Positions 43,636 to 52,665 of a DNA stretch of 64,000 nt are shown here, piece by piece. Position numbers and translations under genes: made by a program. The notes beneath the pieces are model-generated. The model was not told the origin of the DNA. It was given only the letters and a program-made list of their open reading frames with translations, and made no database searches. Source of the stretch: Alicyclobacillus tolerans (GTDB taxonomy: Bacteria > Bacillota > Bacilli > Alicyclobacillales > Alicyclobacillaceae); contig NZ_JXBW01000011.1 of NCBI RefSeq assembly GCF_001447355.1, positions 1 through 64,000 on the forward strand. The letters are read 5' to 3'. Each line of letters starts with the position of its first letter. The first letter of the stretch is position 1.

Positions 43636-43641
43636 GGGCTC

Positions 43642-44952
43642 TTACGGTTGCAGTCGATCGCGCAGTCGTTTTACTTCATAAGCCACGCGCTCTGTATCGA
43701 TGGCGAGCGGCTCGCCGTTCTGCACAACCATTTCACCTGCTACAAACACGTCGCGCACATCCTCGGCTCCCACGGCATACACGACGTCAGACAGCAAGTT
43801 GTGTTGCGGTAGCATGCGCGGAGATTTCCCGTCGAGCAGCACCATATCGCATGGCGAGCCGACCCGCAAGGCGCCGGCGCCTTGGGTTTGAAAACAAGCG
43901 GCTGCTCCCATTTCCGAAGCCATGCGGAAAGCCGTAGCCGCGTTGACGCACTGGGCATCTTCATGGATGCCCTTGTGAAGTATCGCGGCCAGGCGCATTT
44001 CTTCAAACATATCCAGGTTATTGTTGCTCGCTGCCCCATCCGTACCAAGTCCCACAATCAAACCCCGCTCGAGCATCCTTGGCAATGGTGCCACGCCAGA
44101 GCCAAGCTTCAAGTTGCTCTGCGGATTATGTGCGACGTGTACGGCGTTTGCTCGCATAATCTCAATATCGTCGTCAGTCACGTGAACGCAATGCGCCGCA
44201 AGCGTAGGTACCCGAAACAATCCTGCACGCTCGGCGAGCGCAATCGGGGTCAAGCCCGTTTTTCCTAAGCAATCGTCGACTTCAACTCGCGTCTCCGACA
44301 AGTGGATCTGCAGGCCCACACCCAGTTCCAACGCAAGCTCGGCAATCTCGCGCAAATAGTTTTCCGGACAGGTGTATGGCGCGTGCGGGCCTAGCGTAAC
44401 CTGAATGCGGCCATCACAAGCCCCGTGCCAATTCGCGACGAAATCGCGACTACGCCGAATACCGTTTTCGCGATCCGCTTCATCGAGGCCGACGACACCA
44501 ACTGACAGTACGCCGCGAATACCAGATTCGGCCACAGCCTGCGCCGCTCGATCCATCATCATATACATGTCGGTGTACGTCGTGGTACCCGAGGTCAGCA
44601 TTTCCCAACTGGCAAGCAGCGTTCCCCAGTAGATGCACTCCTCCGTTAAGCGCGCCTCGATCGGGAAAATCCGATCATGTAACCAGGACATCAGCGGCAT
44701 GTCGTCGCCAGCCCCGCGCAGCAGGGTCATCGCCGCGTGACCGTGCGTATTGACCAGCCCCGGAATCGCCACGCGATCACCTTTTCGTACATAGCGATCT
44801 ACGCGCTGCCCTGTCTTTGGCACATACGGACCGACCCCGATTTCGCGTATGATACCATCTTCGACAACAAAGTGTACCGGTTCGGTATACACCGTGTCGG
44901 CATCAATTACAGCCTTGCCCACTTCGATCACGGTGACAATTGGTCGTGTCAT
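43642..44952 (-). CDS. mtaD: 5-Methylthioadenosine/S-adenosylhomocysteine deaminase
   Basis: 436 residues, amidohydrolase family. Zn ligands in GLVNTHGHAAMTLLRG (H-x-H), IHLSETRVEVDD and GLGTDGAASNNNLDMF; TLGPHAPYTC is typical of MtaD. Deaminates MTA and SAH to the inosine forms. ATG at 44952 with AGGGAGC upstream. Co-directional with mtnA and mtnP. Having both a phosphorylase and a deaminase acting on MTA in one operon suggests two disposal branches. Confidence 0.9.
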   Translation of the reverse strand: MTRPIVTVIEVGKAVIDADTVYTEPVHFVVEDGIIREIGVGPYVPKTGQRVDRYVRKGDRVAIPGLVNTHGHAAMTLLRGAGDDMPLMSWLHDRIFPIEARLTEECIYWGTLLASWEMLTSGTTTYTDMYMMMDRAAQAVAESGIRGVLSVGVVGLDEADRENGIRRSRDFVANWHGACDGRIQVTLGPHAPYTCPENYLREIAELALELGVGLQIHLSETRVEVDDCLGKTGLTPIALAERAGLFRVPTLAAHCVHVTDDDIEIMRANAVHVAHNPQSNLKLGSGVAPLPRMLERGLIVGLGTDGAASNNNLDMFEEMRLAAILHKGIHEDAQCVNAATAFRMASEMGAAACFQTQGAGALRVGSPCDMVLLDGKSPRMLPQHNLLSDVVYAVGAEDVRDVFVAGEMVVQNGEPLAIDTERVAYEVKRLRDRLQP

Positions 44953-44984
44953 ATTCTATAGCTCCCTTGTGACAATCGCTCCTC

Positions 44985-46016
44985 TTAGCGACAATCGCCT
45001 GCGGCGATTTCGGTGAGCGACTCTATGTATGGTGGTTTGGCCACACCCCACTCGGTGATGATGCCCGTGATCAGCTCCCCTGGGGTGACGTCGAAAGCCA
45101 GGTGCCGCGCGGAAGCACCATTTGGTGCAATTGGACGACCGAATATATGCGTCACTTCGTTTGCGTGCCGCTCTTCAATCGGAATTTCCTTCCCCGTCGC
45201 GGTTGCCAGGTCGAGCGTCGTGGTCGGAGCCGCGACGTAGAATGGGATACCATGGTACTGTGCAAGGACGGCCAGCGTATAGGTGCCAATCTTATTCGCC
45301 GTATCGCCGTTTCGTGCAATTCTATCCGCGCCGACCACCACCGCGTCGACCCATCCTTGCGCCATCGCGTATCCTGCTGTGGAATCGGTGATGATATCGA
45401 ACGGAATTCCTTCTTCTGCAAGTTCGTACGCCGTCAACCGAGCACCCTGCAGATATGGGCGCGTTTCATCGACATAGACGTGGCGCAGTATGCCCCGCTC
45501 ATGTAACGCCCGGATCACGCCGAGAGCCGTTCCATACTCGACGGTGGCCAACGATCCCGTATTACAGTGTGTGAGGATGCGCCCCCCATGTTGCGCGATC
45601 ACGTCGGCACCGAACGCACCAATACGGCGGTTGGTCGCTACGTCGGCGTCGGCAATTGCCACCGCCTTGGCATACAACGCATCAGCTATTGCATCATCCG
45701 CGGTCTGTTCGAGAACGGCCAGCATCGCGTCGAGCGCCTGTGCCAAATTCACAGCCGTCGGACGCGCCGAACGCAACCGTGTCGCCGCGGCATGCAGTTT
45801 TTCGAGCAACTGTGGATCTCCTTGCAAACGGCGTGCTTCTGCGGCCAATCCAAACGCCGCAGCCGCGCCGATGGCAGGCGCACCGCGCACCTTCATGTCG
45901 CGAATGGCGGCCGCGACCTCGTCCGCGGATGTGAACGTCTCCCAAACTGATTCGTGGGGCAGTTTGGTTTGATCAAGCAGTTCGACCTGCCCCTGAGCCC
46001 AACGAATTGCTCTCAT
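44985..46016 (-). CDS. mtnA: S-methyl-5-thioribose-1-phosphate isomerase
   Basis: 343 residues, eIF2B-related fold. MKVRGAPAIGAAAAFGLA, catalytic Cys in THCNTGSLATVEYGTALG and Asp in GADRIARNGDTANKIGTY. Converts methylthioribose-1-phosphate to the ribulose form; relatives also isomerise 5-deoxyribose-1-phosphate. ATG at 46016 overlaps the mtnP stop (ATGA) and has GGGGAGG upstream. No later methionine-salvage genes (mtnBDKW) are in the window. Confidence 0.95.
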   Translation of the reverse strand: MRAIRWAQGQVELLDQTKLPHESVWETFTSADEVAAAIRDMKVRGAPAIGAAAAFGLAAEARRLQGDPQLLEKLHAAATRLRSARPTAVNLAQALDAMLAVLEQTADDAIADALYAKAVAIADADVATNRRIGAFGADVIAQHGGRILTHCNTGSLATVEYGTALGVIRALHERGILRHVYVDETRPYLQGARLTAYELAEEGIPFDIITDSTAGYAMAQGWVDAVVVGADRIARNGDTANKIGTYTLAVLAQYHGIPFYVAAPTTTLDLATATGKEIPIEERHANEVTHIFGRPIAPNGASARHLAFDVTPGELITGIITEWGVAKPPYIESLTEIAAGDCR

Positions 46017-46816
46017 TGGCCGTCCTCCCCGACGAGCGGTAGCTGACCACCAACGGCGTGCTGACAAGCACACGTTCGGTCTCCTGTGTCATTTGCAATC
46101 CAAGTCAGGAACAACTGGCGAATCTGATCGACATTTGCTCGCATCGAGGCTACCACTTCTTCGTGCGTCAACGGCTGTCCTGCAAACCCGGCAGCCCAAT
46201 TTGTCACCATGCATACGGTGGCATAGCACAACTCAGCTTCCTTTGCGAGCACCGCTTCCGGCATGCTCGTCATGCCGACGAGGTCTCCGCCAAAGCGCGC
46301 ATACATGCCGATTTCCGCTTTCGTTTCAAAACGCGGGCCTTCGGAGCACACGTAAACGCCACCGTGATGCACGGCGATACCGAGCTGTCCCGCTACATCT
46401 CGTAGACCATGGCGCAAGCGTGCGCAGTATGGATCCGACACGTCGACGTGAACGACCGGCCCTTCGTCAAAAAACGTCGAAATTCTCCCCTTCGTCATGT
46501 CGATCGCATCGTCGACAATGACCAAATTTCCCGGGCGAAAGCGGCGATTCAAAGAACCGACAGCTGCCGTCGCCAAGACCTGCTCGACGCCAAGTTGTTT
46601 TAAGGCCATGATGTTGGCGCGGTAGTTCACGCGGTGGGGCGGCGTATTGTGTTTCGTGCCATGGCGAGCCAAAAACGCAATCTGTTTGCCTTGGTATTCT
46701 CCGATGGTCGCAAGCGCATCGCCGTAAGGCGTATGTATCGTCGTTTGTTCGGCGTTTGCCAAATCGCCGGCCTGGTAGACGCCGGTGCCGCCGATGATGG
46801 CGTATTTGATAGACAT
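46013..46816 (-). CDS. mtnP: S-methyl-5'-thioadenosine phosphorylase
   Basis: 267 residues of the PNP/MTAP family. IIGGTGVYQAGDL (phosphate loop), FLARHGTKHNTPPHRVNYRA and GGDLVGMTSMPEAVLAKE. Phosphorolyses MTA to adenine and methylthioribose-1-phosphate, the substrate of MtnA encoded next. ATG at 46816. First gene of mtnP-mtnA-mtaD. Confidence 0.94.
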   Translation of the reverse strand: MSIKYAIIGGTGVYQAGDLANAEQTTIHTPYGDALATIGEYQGKQIAFLARHGTKHNTPPHRVNYRANIMALKQLGVEQVLATAAVGSLNRRFRPGNLVIVDDAIDMTKGRISTFFDEGPVVHVDVSDPYCARLRHGLRDVAGQLGIAVHHGGVYVCSEGPRFETKAEIGMYARFGGDLVGMTSMPEAVLAKEAELCYATVCMVTNWAAGFAGQPLTHEEVVASMRANVDQIRQLFLTWIANDTGDRTCACQHAVGGQLPLVGEDGQ

Positions 46817-46875
46817 GTAGGGTCACTCCTCACATTTCCTGTCCACGATTATACTTGAGCAAAGTCATCTTGTCG

Positions 46876-47766
46876 TCATCGTTGACTGTTTAACATCCTA
46901 GCGATCGTCGCGGCGCTGGCTGGTGCTACCGCTTCGGTCATCAAATCGCCGAACTGTGCGACACGCGCAGGCACGTTGCGAATGGTGAAATCCTGAGGTA
47001 GACAACCGCCCTCCAACTCGCTCCAGTGAATAGGTGTCGATACCGTTGCCAAAGGTGTCGCCCGCACGCTGTATGCAGCAATGAGCGTTCGCGTGGGACC
47101 ATGCTGAGGGGCGTCGACATACACCTTGTCTCCCCTTTCTTTGATCAATCTCGCCGTCGTCGCGATACGTGGCCAACGCCCCTCGACGTACCGCGCAACA
47201 AATCGGACGATGCGCCGCGAATCCTCATAAGCTATCGGTTCCAAAAGTGGCACAAATACCTGCAAACCAGATGCGCCAGAGGTTTTGACGACGCTTGGCA
47301 AAGCAAGTTCCGACAAGGTGTCGCGCACGTAGAACGCCGTTTTTCGTACCTTCTCAAAATCCGATGTATCGCTCGGGTCGAGATCGAAGGACAAAACGCG
47401 GGGCCTAGGATCGGATAAGCGATGCAATTCGGCGTGGAACTCGATGGTGCCCAGATTGGCATAAAACAACAATGTAGCGACATCTTCGATCACGATTTCC
47501 CGCTTGCCACCCTCCACTTCTCGATACGGGATGTACGAGGGTGCCCCCGAAGGCACGTGTCGCTGGTAAAAACGGTGCCCAGCAATGCCGTCGGGACAGC
47601 GGACGAGTGTAATCCTGCGATCCCGCAAGTAACTGAGCAGATACGGCGCCATTTGGACAAGATATTCGAGATAAGCCAGCTTTGTGGCAGGCGGATCGGT
47701 GAATAAAAGTTTGTCGGGATGTGTGATACGCACCGGCGCTTCGGCCTCTAAAATCAGCGGTTGCAC
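46876..47766 (-). CDS. ligD: LigD-type DNA polymerase/primase domain protein (NHEJ)
   Basis: 296 residues, a stand-alone archaeo-eukaryotic-primase-type polymerase (LigD PolDom). ITHPDKLLFTDPPATK, CPDGIAGHRFYQRH, IEFHAELHRLSDPRP, metal motif LSFDLDPSD and KTSGASGLQVFVPL. Fills or extends ends with ribonucleotides during non-homologous end joining. GTG at 47766, 9 bases after GAGGAGG. Divergent from the ligase gene; Ku follows on the minus strand beyond it. No ligase or phosphoesterase domain, so the classic fused LigD is split here. Confidence 0.92.
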   Translation of the reverse strand: MQPLILEAEAPVRITHPDKLLFTDPPATKLAYLEYLVQMAPYLLSYLRDRRITLVRCPDGIAGHRFYQRHVPSGAPSYIPYREVEGGKREIVIEDVATLLFYANLGTIEFHAELHRLSDPRPRVLSFDLDPSDTSDFEKVRKTAFYVRDTLSELALPSVVKTSGASGLQVFVPLLEPIAYEDSRRIVRFVARYVEGRWPRIATTARLIKERGDKVYVDAPQHGPTRTLIAAYSVRATPLATVSTPIHWSELEGGCLPQDFTIRNVPARVAQFGDLMTEAVAPASAATIARMLNSQR

Positions 47767-47842
47767 ATTCGTCTTCCTCCTCGCACGCCATAGCGTGCCC
47801 CCCATCTTTCTCTCCAAACAGTCGCGAAAGGGGTCAACGTTT

Positions 47843-48790
47843 ATGGAACTTTTTCGGCCGTTTGAGCCTGTGCAGACCGATACGCTACCAACCGGGAGCA
47901 ACTGGATTGGTCAAGTCAAATGGGATGGTGTGCGCATCGTTGCCCATGCCCGGGAGGGACAAGTGAACTTGGTGAATCGCCACGGTCGAGACCGCACCAA
48001 GGCGTATCCGGAACTCGTCGACGCCCTGGCGCCACTTGCTCGCCAAGGCTGTATCCTCGACGGCGAGGTTGTCGCCTTCGCCCACGGCAAACCGTCGTTT
48101 TACCGCGTTTTGCAGCGCGATCGGGCGCGCCATTCTGCCAATGTTCAGGTACTCTGCAGTCAGTTGCCCATCGTCTACATGGTCTTTGACATCGTTTGGT
48201 CCAGAGGACGTCCCTTGCACGACTTGCCTTTTGCAGACAGACAGGAGCATTTGACCACCATCCTTAAGGAGAACGAGTTTGTCCGCCTTGTCACGTGCGA
48301 GCCCGACACCGAAAGTTTGTGGCGTGCCGTTTGTGATATCGGCATGGAAGGGATTGTTGTCAAGGACGTAACGAGCACATATCAGTTTGGCGGGAAGGAC
48401 CGGCGTTGGCAGAAACGCAAACACCGCCGCAATGCGGCGGCCGTCATTGGTGGCGTGGCAGTAAAAGATGGACAATACAGCGCCCTATTGCTCGGCGTTT
48501 ACGACGGACGTGGACAGCTGCAATATATTGGTCGCACAGGCGCGGGCGCTTTGGGCACTCGGCAATGGGTCGAGCTGATGCAACAAGCTCTTGCTCATTC
48601 CTCGACAAGCTGTCCATTTGCACATTTGCCGGCGCGCATGCCACGCGAGGTCATCTGGACCATGCCCATCATTTCTGTAAAGATTTCGTTTCTCGAATGG
48701 ACCCCAGATGGCACACTGCGCCAGCCTTTGCTCCAGGGCGTACTCGAAATCGATCCTGAGATGTGCACGATGGATGGCGCAGACGCATAG
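47843..48790 (+). CDS. ATP-dependent DNA ligase (NHEJ-associated)
   Basis: 315 residues. Adenylation domain with motif I VKWDGVRI (nucleophile Lys), DGEVVAFAHGKPSF (motif III region), EGIVVKD (motif IV) and a basic QKRKHRRN (motif V), then an OB-fold domain. Seals nicks with ATP. ATG at 47843, 9 bases after AAAGGGG. Located between the LigD polymerase gene (divergent) and ku (convergent), so all three NHEJ activities are encoded side by side as separate proteins. Confidence 0.93.
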   Translation: MELFRPFEPVQTDTLPTGSNWIGQVKWDGVRIVAHAREGQVNLVNRHGRDRTKAYPELVDALAPLARQGCILDGEVVAFAHGKPSFYRVLQRDRARHSANVQVLCSQLPIVYMVFDIVWSRGRPLHDLPFADRQEHLTTILKENEFVRLVTCEPDTESLWRAVCDIGMEGIVVKDVTSTYQFGGKDRRWQKRKHRRNAAAVIGGVAVKDGQYSALLLGVYDGRGQLQYIGRTGAGALGTRQWVELMQQALAHSSTSCPFAHLPARMPREVIWTMPIISVKISFLEWTPDGTLRQPLLQGVLEIDPEMCTMDGADA

Positions 48791-48816
48791 TAATGCCGAT
48801 TTTCGGGGTCTGCAAA

Positions 48817-48848
48817 CAAAAAACCGACATGCGGTCGTGCATGCCGGT
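48817..48848 (-). terminator. Intrinsic terminator of ku
   Basis: Minus strand ACCGGCATGC / GCATGTCGGT 10-bp stem (one G-U pair) with a 6-base loop followed by TTTTTT; between convergent ligase and ku genes. Confidence 0.85.
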
Positions 48849-48864
48849 CGTTGCAACGCTGGCG

Positions 48865-49683
48865 TTAGGAAGTCTTGCGCTTCTTGCGCTTTGTGTCGGG
48901 AGCGGATTTTTGCGCCATCTTGATGCTTTTTTGCAGGGCTTCCATAAGGCTGATAACATCTGCTGACGCGGGTGCCGCTGCAGGTGCCTGCACGACGGCA
49001 TCCTCGTGGGCGCGCTTTTGCTCGACGAGTTGCTCGATGGCGAGTCTGCGCTCGTCGACAAACTGCGCCGGATCGAACGGTTTGGCGAGTTGATCGATGA
49101 GTTGGACGGCAACTTTAAGCTCTTCCTCGGCGACCGGCACGGGATCACCCGCATAGGGCAGTTCCGCCCGCGAGCGGATATCCTGTGGCCAGACGAGCGA
49201 GTGTGCAACAAGTGTGTCGTCGACAACGCGAATGCATGCCATAGCTTCAGTTGCGCGCAACACCATCTTGGCGATGGCCACTTTGCTCGTGTCGCGCAGG
49301 GCCGCGACGAGCAGTGCGTACGCTTTGCGACCGTTGGCCTCAGGCGCCAAGTAGTAGGATGCATCGAAATACAGTGGATCAATTTCTGCTGCACTCGCGA
49401 ATTGCACGATATCAATGGTTTGCGATCGCGCCTTTTCCAGTGCAGCCAGTTCTTCTTCTTCGACCACGACGAACTGACCTTTGGCATACTCAAAGCCCTT
49501 GACGATGTCGGCAGCCTCGACGTCTACCTGGCAAACTGGGCAGCGCTTTTGGTACGCAATCGGCGATTTACACGCTTTGTGCAACTGCCGAAAGTGAATG
49601 CTCTGCGACTCGGTGGCCTTGTACATGCGCACAGGCACATTGACGAGGCCAAAGCTGATGGAGCCGCGCCACATCGTATGCAT
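48865..49683 (-). CDS. ku: Non-homologous end joining protein Ku
   Basis: 272 residues. Core Ku bridge-and-barrel domain from MWRGSISFGLVNVPVRMY, KRCPVCQVDVEAADIVKGFEY, then PLYFDASYYLAPE; C-terminal tail ends with a Lys-rich segment (KRKKRKTS) typical of DNA-binding Ku tails. Binds and bridges double-strand ends and recruits the ligase and polymerase encoded nearby. ATG at 49683 with GGAGGTG upstream. Confidence 0.96.
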   Translation of the reverse strand: MHTMWRGSISFGLVNVPVRMYKATESQSIHFRQLHKACKSPIAYQKRCPVCQVDVEAADIVKGFEYAKGQFVVVEEEELAALEKARSQTIDIVQFASAAEIDPLYFDASYYLAPEANGRKAYALLVAALRDTSKVAIAKMVLRATEAMACIRVVDDTLVAHSLVWPQDIRSRAELPYAGDPVPVAEEELKVAVQLIDQLAKPFDPAQFVDERRLAIEQLVEQKRAHEDAVVQAPAAAPASADVISLMEALQKSIKMAQKSAPDTKRKKRKTS

Positions 49684-49718
49684 GCCATCACCTCCGGACA
49701 AACCGTCCCCACCTGTCC

Positions 49719-52586
49719 CTAGCTTGATTGACGGGCGGATCGAATATGCTTATCCGTCGCTGAAGATGATCCCAAAAACGCCTCAATCTGCGTTAGAATG
49801 TCCCGTTCTGGTGCGACGATAGGCCTGATCCCGGGCAGTGACTGGACAAAAGCGGAGCCGTAGCGCTGCGTGACCAAGCGCTTGTCATAGACCACGACGA
49901 CGCCCTTATCCTGACGCGTCCGGATGAGGCGGCCAAAGCCCTGGCGAAAGCGCACGACGGCTTCCGGCAAGCTCGACACCCAAAATGGACTGCCTCCTGT
50001 TTGCTCGATCTTTTCGTGGCGCGCCTGTGTAACCGGATGGGTCGGCGGTGCAAACGGCAGGCGAACGATGACCAACGTCGTCAACTGGTCGCCGGGCAAG
50101 TCGATACCTTCCCAAAATGACTGGGCACCAAACATGACACTCTCGGGTTGATTGCGAAAAGCCTCCAGGATGGCTGCACGACTTCCATCGACATCCTGTG
50201 CAAACAACTGCATGCCTGCCTGACGCAAGGGTTGCCGCAATACATGGGCGGTCTCCTTCAACATTTGATGACTTGTAAACAAGGCGAGGAGTCTACCGCG
50301 GCTGACGCGCGCCAGTTGCAAAAGCGAGTCGCCCAGCCACAAAGCCGCTTCTTCCGCAGCCATCTTGGCGAGTTCAGGAACGTCGCTTGGCACGCACAAG
50401 CGAGCCTGTGTGCCATAATGAAATGGCGATGCCACCGATGCACTAAGCAAGTTGCCGGCGGTAGCTGCCGCAGTCAATCCGAGTTGCCGCGTCACGTAGT
50501 CGAAACTGCCGCGTACCGACAATGTGGCCGACGTCAAAATGACGCGATCGAGCGGATCAAACAAGGCTTTTTGCAGTGTTTCGGCGACATCGATGGGGGC
50601 TTTATGAACGCTCCAACGCGGGCGCATTGTGCCCCGGCGCTCGACCCATGTCACCATACCAGGCAAGTCTTCCACTGTACTCGCAAGCAGCCGTACACTG
50701 TCTAGCCAAGTGCCAAGAAATCCTGCGGCGTCGACGATGCGCCCTGCCTCGTCGTCGGTCGCCGCACCCTTGGCAAGCTCCTGCAAGGCCTGGCGTAGAC
50801 GCTCGAGGCCGGCAAGAGGAACCTCAGCCTCTTCCAGGACTCGCACAAACCCTCGGTAGGCGTCTGTCTCCAGCCATTGCGCTGTCAAGCGAAACTCCGA
50901 TTTGCCCTCAGGCACGAGCGATCCGACCTGCGCAAACGCGGCATCGACCGCCTGCTGCACGACCTCGACCCATTCACTGGCGAGCTGTAATTTTTCGACG
51001 ATACCGCCAGGCGTCGTGTGCGACTCGGCCAGGCGGTTCGCCAACTCCGAAAGTACCCCATGTTTACCGCGATCGCGTGTGAGCCGGTGCGCAAGCGCCG
51101 CTAGCTGCGCACTGTGCACCTCACTGCCAAGGTGCGATGTCGCCTGTTCCTCGAGATGGTGGGCCTCGTCGACAACCAACGCGCTATACTTTGGCAACAC
51201 CCTGTGGTCGGCTTTTAAGTCGGACATCAACAGCGAGTGATTCGTCACGACAACGTGTGCATCCTGTGCAGCTGTCTTGGCGCGAAAATAATAGCAAGGG
51301 TGGAAAAAGGGGCACCGTTTGTTGATACACGACTCCGTCTCGCTTTGTACGCGTGCCCAAATGTTGCTCGGCACCGAACTTGCGGAAAGGTTTTCGCGAG
51401 TGCCGTCCTTGGTTTCGGTGAGCCACACAAGCAACGACATCAGGCTCTCGATTTCGTTTTGCGGACTGACAAATGTCAATAAAGATGACTCTGTCCGCAC
51501 CTTGCGCAGGCACACGTAGTTGCGCCTGCCCTTTTGCACGGCGAGGCGGAGCGTGCCGCCAAATAAGCGTTGCAGCGTCGGGAAATCGCGCCGCTCAATC
51601 TGATCCTGCAAGGCGATCGTGTGCGTGCTGACGACGACAGGTTCACCACGGGTCACCGCATACATGGCCGCAGGTACGAGGTACGCCATCGACTTGCCGG
51701 TGCCAGTTCCGGCTTCGACCAAGGCGTGCTTGCCCTCGGCGAAGGCCTGGCTGACCTTCTCCAACATCTCAAGCTGTCCCTTGCGCGGTTCGTAGCCGTC
51801 GAGAATTTGACTCAGCAAACCGCCCGGCCCGAGCAATGCCCGCGCGCGATCCGCTATCTCTTCCACGCGCAATGCTTCAAGTGGAGAGCTTGGTACTCGC
51901 AGATCCGCGTTTCCTTCCGCACTCGGTCGCGTAAAGGCGAGACCGTCGCGCTCGACAATGTTGTCGTGCTCAGAGGCCGCGTTCGTTTTCACGCTTTGCA
52001 TGACGGCGTGGAACCAATCTGCAGTGGCAGGCGAGTACAGCGCGGCCATCTGAGTTAACCGCTCGAGCACCGAAATGGGCAATTTCTGCGCCTTCTCGGC
52101 CAAACGCACGAACAATTTGGCCGTAGCTTCTGCATCTGCCAAGGCTCTGTGCGCAGACGTTTGAGCAATCGCTAAGCGGCGTGCTAAATATTCCAGGCGG
52201 TGACTGTGCAGGCGTGGGGCCAAAACGCGTCCTAGGTTCAGGGTGCAAATCCCATCTCCAGAAGTCAACGAATATCCGACCTGTTCGCACTTGCGTTGTA
52301 AAAAGGCTCGGTCAAAGACCAGGTTATGTGCGACCATAGGCATTTCGCCAATAAACGCCAACAGCGCCGGGATGACATCCGTCAACCCCGGCGCCTGTTC
52401 GACCATAGCCATCGAAATTCCCGTCAATTCCTCGATGTCAGGCGGTATCGGCCGCGATGGGCGAACAAACGTCTGGTACCTGTCGACGATCTCGCCATCC
52501 ACGAGCCGCACAGCGCCAATTTCAACAATGTCGTCGACGACCGGATCGAGTCCAGTCGTTTCGATGTCAACCACTACATAATCCAC
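49719..52586 (-). CDS. dinG: DinG-type 3'-5' exonuclease/helicase-like protein
   Basis: 955 residues. N-terminal DnaQ-like exonuclease (1-180: YVVVDIETTGLDP, VAHNLVFDRAFL, HRALADAEATAKLF) fused to an XPD-like SF2 helicase: Walker A EAGTGTGKSMAY, DEAH box VVDEAHHLEEQ, C-terminal QSFWEGIDLPG. Four Cys in the region ESCINKRCPFFHPCYYF and an upstream YVCLRK could bind a 4Fe-4S cluster, unlike some Gram-positive homologues that have lost it. GTG at 52586 with GAAGG upstream. Nuclease acting on single-stranded DNA or RNA in repair. Confidence 0.93.
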   Translation of the reverse strand: MDYVVVDIETTGLDPVVDDIVEIGAVRLVDGEIVDRYQTFVRPSRPIPPDIEELTGISMAMVEQAPGLTDVIPALLAFIGEMPMVAHNLVFDRAFLQRKCEQVGYSLTSGDGICTLNLGRVLAPRLHSHRLEYLARRLAIAQTSAHRALADAEATAKLFVRLAEKAQKLPISVLERLTQMAALYSPATADWFHAVMQSVKTNAASEHDNIVERDGLAFTRPSAEGNADLRVPSSPLEALRVEEIADRARALLGPGGLLSQILDGYEPRKGQLEMLEKVSQAFAEGKHALVEAGTGTGKSMAYLVPAAMYAVTRGEPVVVSTHTIALQDQIERRDFPTLQRLFGGTLRLAVQKGRRNYVCLRKVRTESSLLTFVSPQNEIESLMSLLVWLTETKDGTRENLSASSVPSNIWARVQSETESCINKRCPFFHPCYYFRAKTAAQDAHVVVTNHSLLMSDLKADHRVLPKYSALVVDEAHHLEEQATSHLGSEVHSAQLAALAHRLTRDRGKHGVLSELANRLAESHTTPGGIVEKLQLASEWVEVVQQAVDAAFAQVGSLVPEGKSEFRLTAQWLETDAYRGFVRVLEEAEVPLAGLERLRQALQELAKGAATDDEAGRIVDAAGFLGTWLDSVRLLASTVEDLPGMVTWVERRGTMRPRWSVHKAPIDVAETLQKALFDPLDRVILTSATLSVRGSFDYVTRQLGLTAAATAGNLLSASVASPFHYGTQARLCVPSDVPELAKMAAEEAALWLGDSLLQLARVSRGRLLALFTSHQMLKETAHVLRQPLRQAGMQLFAQDVDGSRAAILEAFRNQPESVMFGAQSFWEGIDLPGDQLTTLVIVRLPFAPPTHPVTQARHEKIEQTGGSPFWVSSLPEAVVRFRQGFGRLIRTRQDKGVVVVYDKRLVTQRYGSAFVQSLPGIRPIVAPERDILTQIEAFLGSSSATDKHIRSARQSS

Positions 52587-52665
52587 GTTGGGCCTTCACC
52601 CCAAATCCGTGAGTTCAAGTTCCTCACTCCATTGTAGCAAACGGACTTGGGCGTGGACACAACAT

